DNA from: Geodermatophilus sp. DSM 45219
Lineage (GTDB): Bacteria > Actinomycetota > Actinomycetes > Mycobacteriales > Geodermatophilaceae
Reading direction: 5' to 3'
Assembly: GCF_900104025.1 (NCBI RefSeq)
Contig: NZ_FNIQ01000001.1
Span: forward strand, 744,001-808,000
DNA: 64,000 bases
Shown in pieces: positions 8,027 to 15,657 of this stretch; within the stretch, counting starts at the first letter, position 1, and each line of letters starts with the position of its first letter. The position numbers were made by a program, and so were the translations under genes. The notes under the pieces were generated by a model. It saw only the letters and a list, made by a program, of their open reading frames with translations. It made no database searches and was not told the origin of the DNA.

Positions 8027-9448
8027 GTGAGCTCTCCGTCCCTGCGCGCCCAGCTGCTGCGGCGCAAGCCGGTCTCCGCCATGGTCGAGGAGACCGGCGC
8101 GCAGACCGACGGCGGCGCCCTCGCCCGCCGGATCGGCCCGGTCCAGCTGATGGGCCTGGGCATCGGCGCCACCATCGGCACCGGGATCTTCTTCGTGCTC
8201 GGCACGGCCGTGCCCGAGGCCGGCCCCGCCGTCGTCGTCTCGTTCGTCCTGGCGGCGGTGACCGCGGGCTCCACCGCGCTCTGCTACGCGGAGCTCGCGT
8301 CGACCATCCCGGTGGCCGGCTCCTCGTACTCCTACGCCTACGCGACGCTCGGCGAGGTCGTGGCCTACGTCGTGGGCTGGTGCCTGGTGCTGGAGTACGC
8401 GGTCAGCGCGGCCGCGGTCTCGGTCGGCTGGAGCGAGTACCTCGACGCGCTGCTCGACGACACGGTCGGCCTGCGCATCCCCGACGCGCTGTCGGCGGCC
8501 CCGGGCGCGGGCGGCGTCGTGAACCTGCCGGCGATCGTGCTGGTCGTCCTGTGCGCGTCGTTGCTGGTGCGCGGGGCGAGCGAGTCGGCCCGCGCCAACG
8601 CGGTCATGGTCGGGCTGAAGGTCCTGGTGCTGCTGTTCTTCGCCGCGATCGCGTCCAGCGCCTTCGACGCGGACAACTACACGCCCTTCGCCCCGACCGG
8701 CGTGGGCGGCATCGGCATCGCGGCCGCCTCGATCTTCTTCTCCTTCATCGGCCTGGACGCGGTGTCCACGGCCGGCGAGGAGGTCCGCGACCCGCGCCGC
8801 ACCCTGCCACTGGCGATCATCGGGTCGCTCGTCGTGGTGACGACGGTCTACCTGCTGGTCGCGGTCGCGGCCGTGGGGGCCCAGCCGCCCGCGCGGTTCG
8901 AGGGCCAGGACGCGGGGCTGGCCGCGATCCTCGAGCAGGTGACCGGGTCGCGCTGGCCGGCGATCGTCCTGGCGGCCGGTGCGGTGGTCTCGATCTTCTC
9001 GGTGACACTGGTGGTGCTGTACGGCCAGACGCGGATCCTGTTCGCGATGAGCCGCGACGGGCTGATCCCGTCGCTGTTCAGCCGGGTCGGCCGGCGCACG
9101 CTCACCCCGGTCCGCGGCACCGTGGCCACGGCGCTGTTCGTCGGGGTGCTCGCCGGCCTCGTGCCGCTGGACTTCCTCGTCGACCTGACCAGCATGGGCA
9201 CCCTGGTGGCCTTCACCGTCGTGTCGATCGGCGTCATGGTGCTCCGCCGCACCCAGCCGGACCTGCCCCGCGGCTTCCGGGTGCCCGGCTACCCCGTCGT
9301 CCCGCTGCTGTCGATCGCGTTCTGCCTCTACCTCGTCTCCGGGCTGCCCGGCGTCACGTACGCGCTGTTCGCGGGCTGGCTCGCCATCGCCGCGGTCGTC
9401 TACGTCGGCTACGCCCGCAGCCACTCCCGGCTGCGGACGCCGCGGTGA
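8027..9448 (+). CDS. APC-family amino acid permease
   Basis: A 473-residue integral membrane transporter with about 12 hydrophobic segments. The signature of APC amino-acid carriers is at the first helix, GLGIGATIGTGIFFVLGTAV, followed by AGPAVVVSFVLAAVTAGSTA and YAELASTIPVAGSSYSYAYA. It is closest in pattern to the cationic amino-acid transporter subgroup (YfnA/CAT). The GTG start is preceded by a strong AGGAGGT at 8016-8022. It is followed by a UspA protein with a 4-base overlap, so the two are co-translated. The substrate is not determinable here. Confidence 0.9.
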   Translation: MSSPSLRAQLLRRKPVSAMVEETGAQTDGGALARRIGPVQLMGLGIGATIGTGIFFVLGTAVPEAGPAVVVSFVLAAVTAGSTALCYAELASTIPVAGSSYSYAYATLGEVVAYVVGWCLVLEYAVSAAAVSVGWSEYLDALLDDTVGLRIPDALSAAPGAGGVVNLPAIVLVVLCASLLVRGASESARANAVMVGLKVLVLLFFAAIASSAFDADNYTPFAPTGVGGIGIAAASIFFSFIGLDAVSTAGEEVRDPRRTLPLAIIGSLVVVTTVYLLVAVAAVGAQPPARFEGQDAGLAAILEQVTGSRWPAIVLAAGAVVSIFSVTLVVLYGQTRILFAMSRDGLIPSLFSRVGRRTLTPVRGTVATALFVGVLAGLVPLDFLVDLTSMGTLVAFTVVSIGVMVLRRTQPDLPRGFRVPGYPVVPLLSIAFCLYLVSGLPGVTYALFAGWLAIAAVVYVGYARSHSRLRTPR

Positions 9449-10359
9449 CCCTCGTCGTCGGGTACGCCGTCGACCCGGTCGAGGCGGCCCCGCTGCGGCT
9501 GGCCGCCGCCCTGGCGCCCACCGGCGGGGAGGACGTCGTCCTGGCGACCGTGGTCCCGCGCGGGTTCGACGACCCGCGCACCGACCGGGAGTACCGGCGG
9601 TTCCTCGTCGCGATGGTCCGGGAGGCCCAGCAGGAGGCGGTGCAGGACCTGGCCGGGGACGGCGTCCCGCCGGTGCGCGCCGTCGCGCTGGAGGCGCCGT
9701 CGGTGCCCGCCGGGCTGGTCTCCGCCGTGACCCGGGTCGAGGGGTCGCTGCTGGTGCTCGGCGCGGCGCACGGGTCGCCCGCGGGCCGGTTCTCGACCGG
9801 CAGCGTCGCCGGACACCTGCTGCACTCCTCGCCGGTCCCGCTGGCCCTCGCCCCGCGTCCCTGGCCGACCGCACCGCGGGTCGAGCGGCTGACCTGCGCG
9901 TACGCGGGCACCGGCCGGTCCCGCGAGGCACTGGCCTGGGCCACCCGGACGGCGCGCGCCTGGGACGTCCCGCTGCGGCTGGTCACCTTCGCCCCGGAGC
10001 GCCCGCCGATGCTGCCATCGGAGACGGGGCTGCGGACCGAGGCGCTGGTGTCCGCGCAGTGGGCCGAGCAGGCGCGGGCGCAGCTGGACGAGGTGGCCGC
10101 CGGGTGGCGGGGGCCGGGGCCCCTGCCGGGGACACACGTGGCCGCGGGGTCGGGCTGGGCCGGGGCGCTGGCCGCCGGGGACTGGCTGCCCGGGGACCTG
10201 CTGGTCGTCGGCTCGTCCCGGCACGGCCCGCTGGCCCGGGTGTTCCTGGGCTCGACCGCGACGAAGATCGTGCGGGCCTCGCCGGTGCCGGTGGTCGTCG
10301 TCCCGCGCGGCTCTGCTCGATCCCACCCCGCCCCCGACGACACGCCGGACCGGACTTGA
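9445..10359 (+). CDS. Tandem universal stress protein (UspA) domains
   Basis: A 304-residue cytoplasmic protein with two UspA folds. Domain 1 starts TLVVGYAVDPVEAAPLRLA and ends with the nucleotide-binding-like LLVLGAAHGSPAGRFSTGSV. Domain 2 starts LTCAYAGTGRSREALAWA and ends with the classic G2XG9G(S/T) loop LLVVGSSRHGPLARVFLGST followed by HxxPVPVVVVP-like residues (VRASPVPVVVVP). The GTG start overlaps the permease stop (GTGA). Fusion of UspA function to amino-acid transporters by adjacency is common and suggests a stress-linked role for the pair; the detailed function is unknown. Confidence 0.88.
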   Translation: MTLVVGYAVDPVEAAPLRLAAALAPTGGEDVVLATVVPRGFDDPRTDREYRRFLVAMVREAQQEAVQDLAGDGVPPVRAVALEAPSVPAGLVSAVTRVEGSLLVLGAAHGSPAGRFSTGSVAGHLLHSSPVPLALAPRPWPTAPRVERLTCAYAGTGRSREALAWATRTARAWDVPLRLVTFAPERPPMLPSETGLRTEALVSAQWAEQARAQLDEVAAGWRGPGPLPGTHVAAGSGWAGALAAGDWLPGDLLVVGSSRHGPLARVFLGSTATKIVRASPVPVVVVPRGSARSHPAPDDTPDRT

Positions 10360-10370
10360 CCCCGTCAAGT
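10354..10370 (+). terminator. Hairpin at the end of the UspA gene
   Basis: ACTTGAC / GTCAAGT, 7-bp perfect arms with a CCC loop, spans the stop codon of the UspA gene. A second small repeat GTGAC/GTCAC follows at 10369-10382. There is no U-tract. It is either a weak terminator or a regulatory site. Confidence 0.4.
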
Positions 10371-10510
10371 GACGTGGGTCACAGTAGGGCGGGCGGGGGC
10401 AGCCGGTAACGAATGGCCTCCCACTGCTGGGAGGACCGACCAACGCGGCCAGACCGCCAGGACCGGCCCCCCGCCCCTCGACTCCCCGCACGACCTCTCT
10501 CCCTCGCAGC

Positions 10511-10544
10511 TCGTGCTCTGCCCACCGTGGTGGGCAGAGCACGA
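10511..10544. repeat. Perfect 16-bp inverted repeat in the convergent intergenic region
   Basis: Arms TCGTGCTCTGCCCACC and GGTGGGCAGAGCACGA are separated by only GT, in the 368-base gene-free stretch between the UspA gene (plus) and tRNA-Arg (minus). It would form a very stable hairpin in RNA from either strand and is best read as a bidirectional terminator. The rest of the stretch 10383-10676 shows no coding pattern. Confidence 0.6.
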
Positions 10545-10676
10545 CCTTCCGGAGGAGTGCCCGGTCGGGAGCCAGGCCGCTGGAGGCGAGGTGGGTCCCG
10601 GCGACGCCGCGGGCACGGACGTACCGGTCGGCTCCGGAACCGCTCGCGCCGCAGCCGCCAGAGGAGGGGGAAGAGA

Positions 10677-10710
10677 ACAGCGGCCCCGTCCCGGAGGACG
10701 GAGCCGCTGT
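10677..10710 (-). terminator. Rho-independent-like terminator of tRNA-Arg
   Basis: Outer arms ACAGCGGC / GCCGCTGT plus an inner CCGTCC/GGACGG stem, beginning 17 bases after the tRNA-Arg 3' end on the minus strand, followed by a pyrimidine-rich TCTCTTCCCCC tract. Confidence 0.65.
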
Positions 10711-10727
10711 GCTGTCTCAACCAGACG

Positions 10728-10800
10728 TGCACCCGAAGGGATTCGAACCCCTAACCTTCTGATCCGTAGTCAGATGCTCTATCCGTTGAGCTACGGGTGC
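10728..10800 (-). tRNA. tRNA-Arg (anticodon ACG)
   Basis: A 73-base cloverleaf on the minus strand. Acceptor arm GCACCCG pairs with CGGGTGC, discriminator A; D arm GCTCAACGGATAGAGC; anticodon stem TCTGA/TCAGA enclosing loop CTACGGA, so anticodon ACG; T arm with TTCGAAT loop. CCA is not encoded. Confidence 0.95.
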
Positions 10801-10821
10801 GGGCTGTTCAGTTGTCGTGCG

Positions 10822-10910
10822 CGGAGGCTCCGGGATTTGAACCCGGGATGGGGATTAACCCAAACCGCATTAGCAGTGCGGCGCCATAGACCGGACTAGG
10901 CGAAGCCTCC
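10822..10910 (-). tRNA. tRNA-Ser (anticodon GCT)
   Basis: An 89-base type II cloverleaf on the minus strand with acceptor GGAGGCT/AGCCTCC, anticodon stem CCGCA/TGCGG enclosing CTGCTAA (anticodon GCT), a long variable arm and a TTCAAAT T-loop. It is 21 bases upstream of tRNA-Arg in the same orientation. Confidence 0.95.
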
Positions 10911-10991
10911 CGGGGTCCGAGTCCACTCGGAACCACCGAGGAGAGAGACTACCAGCGCCCCGGGAGGCCATCCGCCGGGGGGCTCACCGCT

Positions 10992-12197
10992 TCACGCGGC
11001 GAGGGGCTCGGGCACCCGCTCCGCGGCCGGACGGCGGCCCGGCACCAGGGTCACCAGCACCGCCAGCGCAGCCCCGGCGACCGCCAGCAGCAGGCTGCCG
11101 CTGACCCCGGCCGGACCCTCGATCAGCGCACCGCCGAGCGCTGCCCCGATGGCGGAGGCACCGGTGGCCATCGTGGACAGCCAGGTGAACGCCTCGGTGG
11201 TGGCGTGCGCCGGGGCGATGGCGCCGACCAGCGAGTTCTGCACGGTGAGCGTCGGCGCGATCGCCGTCCCACCGAGGAACAGCAGCGCACCGAGCACCCA
11301 CGGGTTCGAGGCCGCGGCGAGCGGGGCCAGGCCGATCGTCACGCCCAGCAGCAGCCAGCGGTACTGCCGCGGCAGCGAGGCGCTGACCACCCGGGCACCG
11401 AACCACAGCCCGCCGGCCACCGAGCCCAGTGACCACACCGCCAGCAGGACGCCGGACAGCCCGGGCGACCCGGCGGCCTCGGCGAACGCCGGGACGGCGA
11501 CCTCGAGCGCGCCGAAGCCGAGCATCAGCGCCGACCCGCTGAGCAGCACCCGCGGCATGCCCGGCCTGAGCACCGTGGCGAACGGGCTGGTGCGCTGCGC
11601 GGCCGGCACGGGCGCCCAGCCGCGCATCGCCGCGGAGAGCGCGACGCCGAGGGCGCCGGCGACGGCGAGCGCGCCGGCGACGGCGACGGCCCAGGCCGGG
11701 GACGCCAGCACCGCGAGGGCGGCGACCAGCGTGGGGCCGGCCACGAAGACCAGCTCGGTGGCCGTGGCGTCGAGGGCGAAGGCGGTGCCGCGCACCGACC
11801 GGTCGACCCGGGACCACAGCGCCCGCACCGCGCCGGACACCAGCGGCGTCCCGGCGCCGGCGGCGGCAGAGGCGGCGATGACGGCCCCCGTCGGGGCACC
11901 GCCGAGCACGACCACCACGAGCAGGGTCAGCAGCAGCGGGTACGCGCCGGCCTGCGCCAGCAGCACCGGGCGCGGGGTGCGGCGGTCGGCCAGCCGGCCG
12001 AGCACCGGGGCCATGCCGGCCATCGCGAGGCCGTAGGTGGCGGCCGCGAGCCCGGCGACGGCGTAGGAACCGGTCTGCTGCTGCACCATGAGCAGCAGCG
12101 CGAGCGGGACCATGGCGGAGGGCAGGCGGCCGGCGAAGCCGGCGACGAGCAGCACCGGGGCGGACGGCAGCCGCCAGACGGACAGATAGGCACGCAC
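10992..12197 (-). CDS. MFS transporter, 12 TM
   Basis: A 401-residue integral membrane protein with about 12 hydrophobic helices. The motif A-like loop between helices 2 and 3 reads GRLADRRTPRPVLLAQAGAY, and VRALWSRVDRSVRGTAFALD follows helix 4, as in actinobacterial drug/metabolite exporters of the major facilitator superfamily. The GTG start gives MRAYLSVWRLPSAPVL, the usual short cytoplasmic N-terminus. It is transcribed divergently from a CGNR zinc-finger regulator across a region with three copies of a 13-bp motif, suggesting control by that regulator. The substrate is unknown. Confidence 0.85.
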   Translation of the reverse strand: MRAYLSVWRLPSAPVLLVAGFAGRLPSAMVPLALLLMVQQQTGSYAVAGLAAATYGLAMAGMAPVLGRLADRRTPRPVLLAQAGAYPLLLTLLVVVVLGGAPTGAVIAASAAAGAGTPLVSGAVRALWSRVDRSVRGTAFALDATATELVFVAGPTLVAALAVLASPAWAVAVAGALAVAGALGVALSAAMRGWAPVPAAQRTSPFATVLRPGMPRVLLSGSALMLGFGALEVAVPAFAEAAGSPGLSGVLLAVWSLGSVAGGLWFGARVVSASLPRQYRWLLLGVTIGLAPLAAASNPWVLGALLFLGGTAIAPTLTVQNSLVGAIAPAHATTEAFTWLSTMATGASAIGAALGGALIEGPAGVSGSLLLAVAGAALAVLVTLVPGRRPAAERVPEPLAA

Positions 12198-12237
12198 GAC
12201 GGACTCACACTTCGGGTAGCACGCGGAACGGGAAGAA

Positions 12238-12297
12238 GTAGGGGGTCAACCACCGTTGACTCCCTACACGCTACGGATGAGAGCGTAGGTGGTCAAG
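12238..12297. promoter_or_regulatory. Operator array and promoter between MFS transporter and CGNR regulator
   Basis: Three copies of a motif close to GTAGGNNGTCAAC: GTAGGGGGTCAAC (12238-12250), the reverse copy GTTGACTCCCTAC (12255-12267), and GTAGGTGGTCAAG (12285-12297). The first two form a near-perfect inverted repeat with a CACC spacer. On the minus strand TTGACC (12296-12291) and TAGCGT (12273-12268) are 17 bases apart, a good promoter for the MFS gene, and it overlaps the third copy. Confidence 0.6.
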
Positions 12298-12349
12298 TGA
12301 GCTATGACGCCTACGGCGTGTCGACGGCACACCTGCGGTAGGGGATTCC

Positions 12350-12883
12350 ATGGACTACGACACCTACGGGTCCAGCGCGGTCGAGCTGGCCATCGACCTG
12401 GCCAACGCCGACCGGGACGCCGGTCCGGAGTGGGCATCGGCGTTCCTGCGCGCCCACGACGAGTGGTTCGAACCGGGCACCGACCTCGACCTCTCCCCCG
12501 ACGAGGTCGGGCAGGCAGGGGCGACGGCCGACCGGGTGCGGGCCGTGGCCGTCGCGCAGTCCGAGGCCGAGGTGATGGAGCGGCTGAACGCGCTGCTGGC
12601 GCTGGCCCACCCGCAGCCGTACGCCACCGACCACGACGGAGAGCTGCACCTGCACTACGCGCGTCCCGACGCGCCGCTGCTCGAGCAGCTGACGACGACG
12701 GTCGCGATGGGCCTGTCGCAGGTCGTGGTCCAGCACGGCTGGCAGCGGATCGGCGTCTGCTCCGCCGAGGGCTGCGACGACGTCTACGTCGACACCTCGC
12801 GCAACGCCAGCCGCCGCTACTGCTCCAACACCTGCGCCAGCCGCTCGACGGTGGCCGCCTACCGGGCCCGCCGCAGGACGTAG
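12350..12883 (+). CDS. CGNR zinc-finger regulator (ABATE-domain protein)
   Basis: A 177-residue putative DNA-binding protein. The first 120 residues are the variable stress-sensing-like (ABATE) region with DYDTYGSSAVELAIDLANAD. The C-terminus has the CGNR zinc finger: CSAEGCDDVYVDTSRNASRR followed by YCSNTCASR, giving four cysteines for one zinc and a basic stretch. The family is described as stress-responsive transcription regulators in actinobacteria; targets are mostly unknown. It is divergent from an MFS exporter with shared operator-like repeats at 12238-12297, so it is likely the local regulator. The start ATG 12350 is preceded by GGGGATT. Confidence 0.85.
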   Translation: MDYDTYGSSAVELAIDLANADRDAGPEWASAFLRAHDEWFEPGTDLDLSPDEVGQAGATADRVRAVAVAQSEAEVMERLNALLALAHPQPYATDHDGELHLHYARPDAPLLEQLTTTVAMGLSQVVVQHGWQRIGVCSAEGCDDVYVDTSRNASRRYCSNTCASRSTVAAYRARRRT

Positions 12884-12893
12884 CGCTCCCCGC

Positions 12894-12908
12894 TAGCGTC
12901 GACGCGTG
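12894..12908 (+). promoter_or_regulatory. -10 element and probable leaderless start of the PAP2 gene
   Basis: TAGCGT at 12894-12899 is followed after 6 bases by GTG 12906 with no ribosome site, the layout expected for a leaderless transcript. Confidence 0.45.
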
Positions 12909-13523
12909 GTGGGTGTCCGGCATTGGGACGCGCGCCTGCACCGCGTCGTCGGCGGGCTGCCCGACACCCCGGCCGACCGCTGGCTGCGGCGGCTCACCAC
13001 GGCCGCCGACCACGGCCGGGTGTGGATGGCCGTCGGCGCACTGCTCGCCCTGCGCCGCGGCACGCCGCGCCGGGGAGCGATCCGCGGGCTCACCGCCATG
13101 GCGGTGTCCAGCGGCCTGGTCAACGCCGCGATCAAGCCGGTGGTGGGCCGCCGGCGTCCCGACCTCGCCGCCCACCCGGTGCACCGGCTGCTGCACCACC
13201 CGGTGACCACGCACTCCTTCCCCAGCGGGCACTCCTCCTCGGCCGGGGCCTTCGTCACCGGCCTCGCGCTGGAGTGCCCGCCGGCCGGGGCGGCGCTCGC
13301 GCCGCTGGCGCTGGCCGTCGGCTACTCGCGGGTGCACGTGGGCGTGCACTACCCGGGGGACGTCGTCGCCGGCCTGGCCGTCGGTGCGGCCGTGGCCGCG
13401 AGCGGCCGGTACTGGTGGCCGGTGCGGCCGGCGACCCCGGTGACGAGGGCGTTGAGCCAGCGGAGTGGCGGCGATCTCACTACGGTCCGATCACGGGTGT
13501 CCCGGCGCCGACCGGGGCACTGA
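12906..13523 (+). CDS. PAP2-family phosphatase
   Basis: A 205-residue membrane phosphatase of the type-2 phosphatidic acid phosphatase family, which dephosphorylates lipid or polyprenyl pyrophosphates at the membrane. The three family motifs are present: KPVVGRRRP (KX6RP), PSGHSSSAGAF (PSGH) and SRVHVGVHYPGDV (SRX5HX3D). The C-terminal 40 residues are basic and non-hydrophobic. GTG 12906 is taken as start because of the promoter spacing; the codon after it is another GTG. In this glycan-rich setting undecaprenyl-pyrophosphate recycling is a possible role, but that is inference. Confidence 0.88.
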   Translation: MVGVRHWDARLHRVVGGLPDTPADRWLRRLTTAADHGRVWMAVGALLALRRGTPRRGAIRGLTAMAVSSGLVNAAIKPVVGRRRPDLAAHPVHRLLHHPVTTHSFPSGHSSSAGAFVTGLALECPPAGAALAPLALAVGYSRVHVGVHYPGDVVAGLAVGAAVAASGRYWWPVRPATPVTRALSQRSGGDLTTVRSRVSRRRPGH

Positions 13524-13557
13524 GCCGACCAGAGTCCCCAACGGAGAGAGGTCCCCC

Positions 13558-14106
13558 ATGTTGGTCCGCCGGATCGCCCGGCCGCTGCTGGCGTCGTCGT
13601 TCGTCTACGGCGGCATCGACACGCTGCGCAACCCGCAGAGCCGGGTGCCGGGCGCGAAGCCCGTCGTCGAGCAGATCGCCAAGACCGCCGACCAGCAGCT
13701 GCCGGTCCAGGTGCCGCGGGACGTCGAGCAGTGGGTGCGCGTCAACGCCGGCGCGCAGGTCGCGGCCGGCTCCCTGCTGGCCCTCGGTCGGCTCCCTCGG
13801 CTGTCGGCGCTGGTCCTCTCGGCGAGCCTCGTGCCGACGACCCTCGCCGGGCACCGCTTCTGGGAGCACGAGGACCCGAAGGAGCGCTTCGGCCAGACCG
13901 CCCACTTCGCCAAGAACCTGAGCATGCTCGGCGGACTGCTGATCGCCGCCGTCGACACCGAGGGCCGGCCCTCGGTCGGCTACCGCGCCCGCCGTGCCGC
14001 GACCAGGGCCGCCGACAGCACGGAGAAGAGCCTGGAGAGGGCGCAGAAGCGGGCCGCCAAGGCGCAGCGGAAGTCCGAGAAGAAGTACCGGAAGGCCTCG
14101 CGCTGA
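13558..14106 (+). CDS. DoxX-like membrane protein
   Basis: A 182-residue protein with the DoxX family pattern: RRIARPLLASSFVYGGIDTL at the first helix, GAQVAAGSLLALGRLPRLSA and LVPTTLAGHRFWEHEDPKER, then a helix FAKNLSMLGGLLIAAVD. The C-terminal 45 residues are strongly basic with Lys/Arg/Ala repeats (EKSLERAQKRAAKAQRKSEK) and may form a coiled coil. DoxX-type proteins are small membrane proteins linked to redox or sulfur metabolism in some bacteria; function here is unknown. ATG 13558 follows GGAGAGAGG. Its stop overlaps the probable start of the PHP gene. Confidence 0.8.
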   Translation: MLVRRIARPLLASSFVYGGIDTLRNPQSRVPGAKPVVEQIAKTADQQLPVQVPRDVEQWVRVNAGAQVAAGSLLALGRLPRLSALVLSASLVPTTLAGHRFWEHEDPKERFGQTAHFAKNLSMLGGLLIAAVDTEGRPSVGYRARRAATRAADSTEKSLERAQKRAAKAQRKSEKKYRKASR

Positions 14107-15155
14107 GCGAGCCCCTCCCGCCCGCGGCCGCGCTCCGGAGGATCGCCTTCCTCCTGGAGCGCGCCCGCGAGCCCTCGCACCGCGTCTCGGCGTTCCGCAC
14201 GGCCGCGGCCGTCGTCGACACCCTGGGCCCCGACGAGCTCGACCGGCGGATCCGCACGCGCACCCTCACCGACCTGCGCGGCATCGGCCCCAAGACCGGC
14301 GCGGCCATCGTGCAGGCGCACGCCGGCGAGGTCCCGGAGTACCTGGCGCGCCTCGAGGAGACCCACGGCGACCTGCTGCCGCTGGCCGAGGACGCCGCCG
14401 CGCTCCGCGCCCTGCTGCGCGGGGACCTGCACGCGCACTCGGACTGGTCCGACGGCGGCAGCCCGATCCGCGAGATGGCCGAGGCCGCCATCGGGCTGGG
14501 CCACGAGTACCTGGCGCTGACCGACCACTCCCCCCGGCTGACCGTCGCCAACGGCCTGTCCCCCGAGCGGCTGGAGCGGCAGCTGGACGTCGTCGCCGAG
14601 CTCAACGAGGAGCTCAGCCCCTTCCGCATCCTCACCGGCATCGAGTGCGACATCAACGTCGACGGCAGCCTCGACCAGACCGACGAGCTGCTCGGCCGGC
14701 TGGACGTCGTCGTCGCGAGCGTGCACTCCGACCTGCGCGCGGACTCGGCGGCGATGACCGAGCGGATGCTCGCCGCGGTGGCCGACCCGCACACCGACGT
14801 CCTCGGGCACTGCACCGGCCGGCTGCTGATCCCCCGCGAGCAGCGGGAGGGACGCCGCCAGCGGCCCCGCCCGGAGAGCACCTTCGACGCCGAGGCGGTG
14901 TTCTCCGCCTGCGTCGAGCACGGGACGGCGGTGGAGATCAACTCGCGGCCGGAGCGGCTGGACCCGCCGCTGCGGCTGCTGACCCTGGCCGTCGACCTGG
15001 GCTGCGAGTTCGCCATCGACACCGACGCGCACGCCCCCGGTCAGCTGGACTGGCAGGGCAACGGCTGCGAGCGCGCCGTGGAGTGCGGCGTCCCGGCCGA
15101 CCGGGTGGTCAACACGCGCTCCGCCGAGGACCTGCTGGCCTGGAGCCTGCGGTGA
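14103..15155 (+). CDS. HhH and PHP-domain phosphoesterase (PolX C-terminal-like)
   Basis: About 350 residues. The N-terminal 90 residues resemble the helix-hairpin-helix DNA-binding region of PolX (FLLERAREPSHRVSAFRTAA, GIGPKTGAAI). From residue 108 a PHP metallophosphoesterase starts with DLHAHSDWSDGGSPIREMAE, then TDHSPRLTVANGL, GIECDINVDG, SVHSDLR, EINSRPERLD and IDTDAHAPGQL, giving the metal-binding His/Asp/Glu set. There is no ATG, GTG or TTG in a fitting position; the CTG at 14103 overlaps the preceding stop (CTGA) and is 7 bases after GGAAGG, so it is the likely start. It lacks the polymerase domain. Confidence 0.82.
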   Translation: MSEPLPPAAALRRIAFLLERAREPSHRVSAFRTAAAVVDTLGPDELDRRIRTRTLTDLRGIGPKTGAAIVQAHAGEVPEYLARLEETHGDLLPLAEDAAALRALLRGDLHAHSDWSDGGSPIREMAEAAIGLGHEYLALTDHSPRLTVANGLSPERLERQLDVVAELNEELSPFRILTGIECDINVDGSLDQTDELLGRLDVVVASVHSDLRADSAAMTERMLAAVADPHTDVLGHCTGRLLIPREQREGRRQRPRPESTFDAEAVFSACVEHGTAVEINSRPERLDPPLRLLTLAVDLGCEFAIDTDAHAPGQLDWQGNGCERAVECGVPADRVVNTRSAEDLLAWSLR

Positions 15156-15554
15156 GGACGCACACGGCGGGCGGCTGACTCCACCGGCGGTCGGCGGCTC
15201 CCGGCCCCGCCACCGCCCGAGGGGGCGGCGCGGTCATCGCCGTCCTGCCCGGCCGCGACCCGTCGTCGCCCTGCTGGGCGGGACGCCGGATGCCGGCAGC
15301 CCGGCCGGTCGTCACCGGCCCGCTGGCCGCACCGCGTCCCGCGGGCGGCGACCTCGGCAGTACGACCGCTGGACGGCCGACACGTGTCCGGCGCCTTCCC
15401 CGGCCCGTGACGGGCGGGCAACCGGTCCCCGTCGGCACGTGTCACGACGATCGCTGTGCGTGACGGTCTCACGTGGTCGTATGCGCTGGATCACACCAGT
15501 TCGTCACGCTGAGCGACGCTGAGCCTCCATCGTCTCGCTGGGCGCCGAATGGTC
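15156..15554. other. Gene-free intergenic stretch
   Basis: No credible gene on either strand. It holds a weak hairpin CCGCCC/GGGCGG at 15213-15228 after the PHP gene and three CACGTG hexamers at 15381, 15436 and 15470, the first within the palindrome GACACGTGTC. The right end leads into the promoter of the secreted Pro/Thr-rich gene. Confidence 0.5.
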
Positions 15555-15583
15555 TTGACCGGCGTGGCCGTCCGGGAGAGCGT
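15555..15583 (+). promoter_or_regulatory. Promoter candidate of the secreted Pro/Thr-rich gene
   Basis: TTGACC (15555-15560) and GAGCGT (15578-15583) are 17 bases apart; the leader to GTG 15658 would be about 70 bases and includes AGGAG at 15641. Confidence 0.5.
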
Positions 15584-15657
15584 CCTCCCCCGACGACCCG
15601 GAGGCGTCCAGGTGCAGCACATCGGCGGCCTCCCGAATCGAGGAGAACGGGGACACG

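Noticed and set aside
6686-9931. Very long open frame on the minus strand (over 1000 codons)
   Set aside because: It lies opposite the oxidase, permease and UspA genes; its translation is Arg/Gly/Asp/His-rich without motifs, as expected for antisense of GC-rich coding sequence.
10369-10899. Open frame on the plus strand across the tRNA genes
   Set aside because: It runs through both tRNA genes in antisense and has no protein-like features.
10728-10910. tRNA genes as integration site of a mobile element
   Set aside because: No duplicated tRNA 3' end, integrase or phage gene is present nearby.
15190-15657. Possible riboswitch (c-di-AMP type) in the long leader of the secreted protein
   Set aside because: Such leaders are known before actinobacterial wall proteins, but I could not lay out the conserved core or pairings here.
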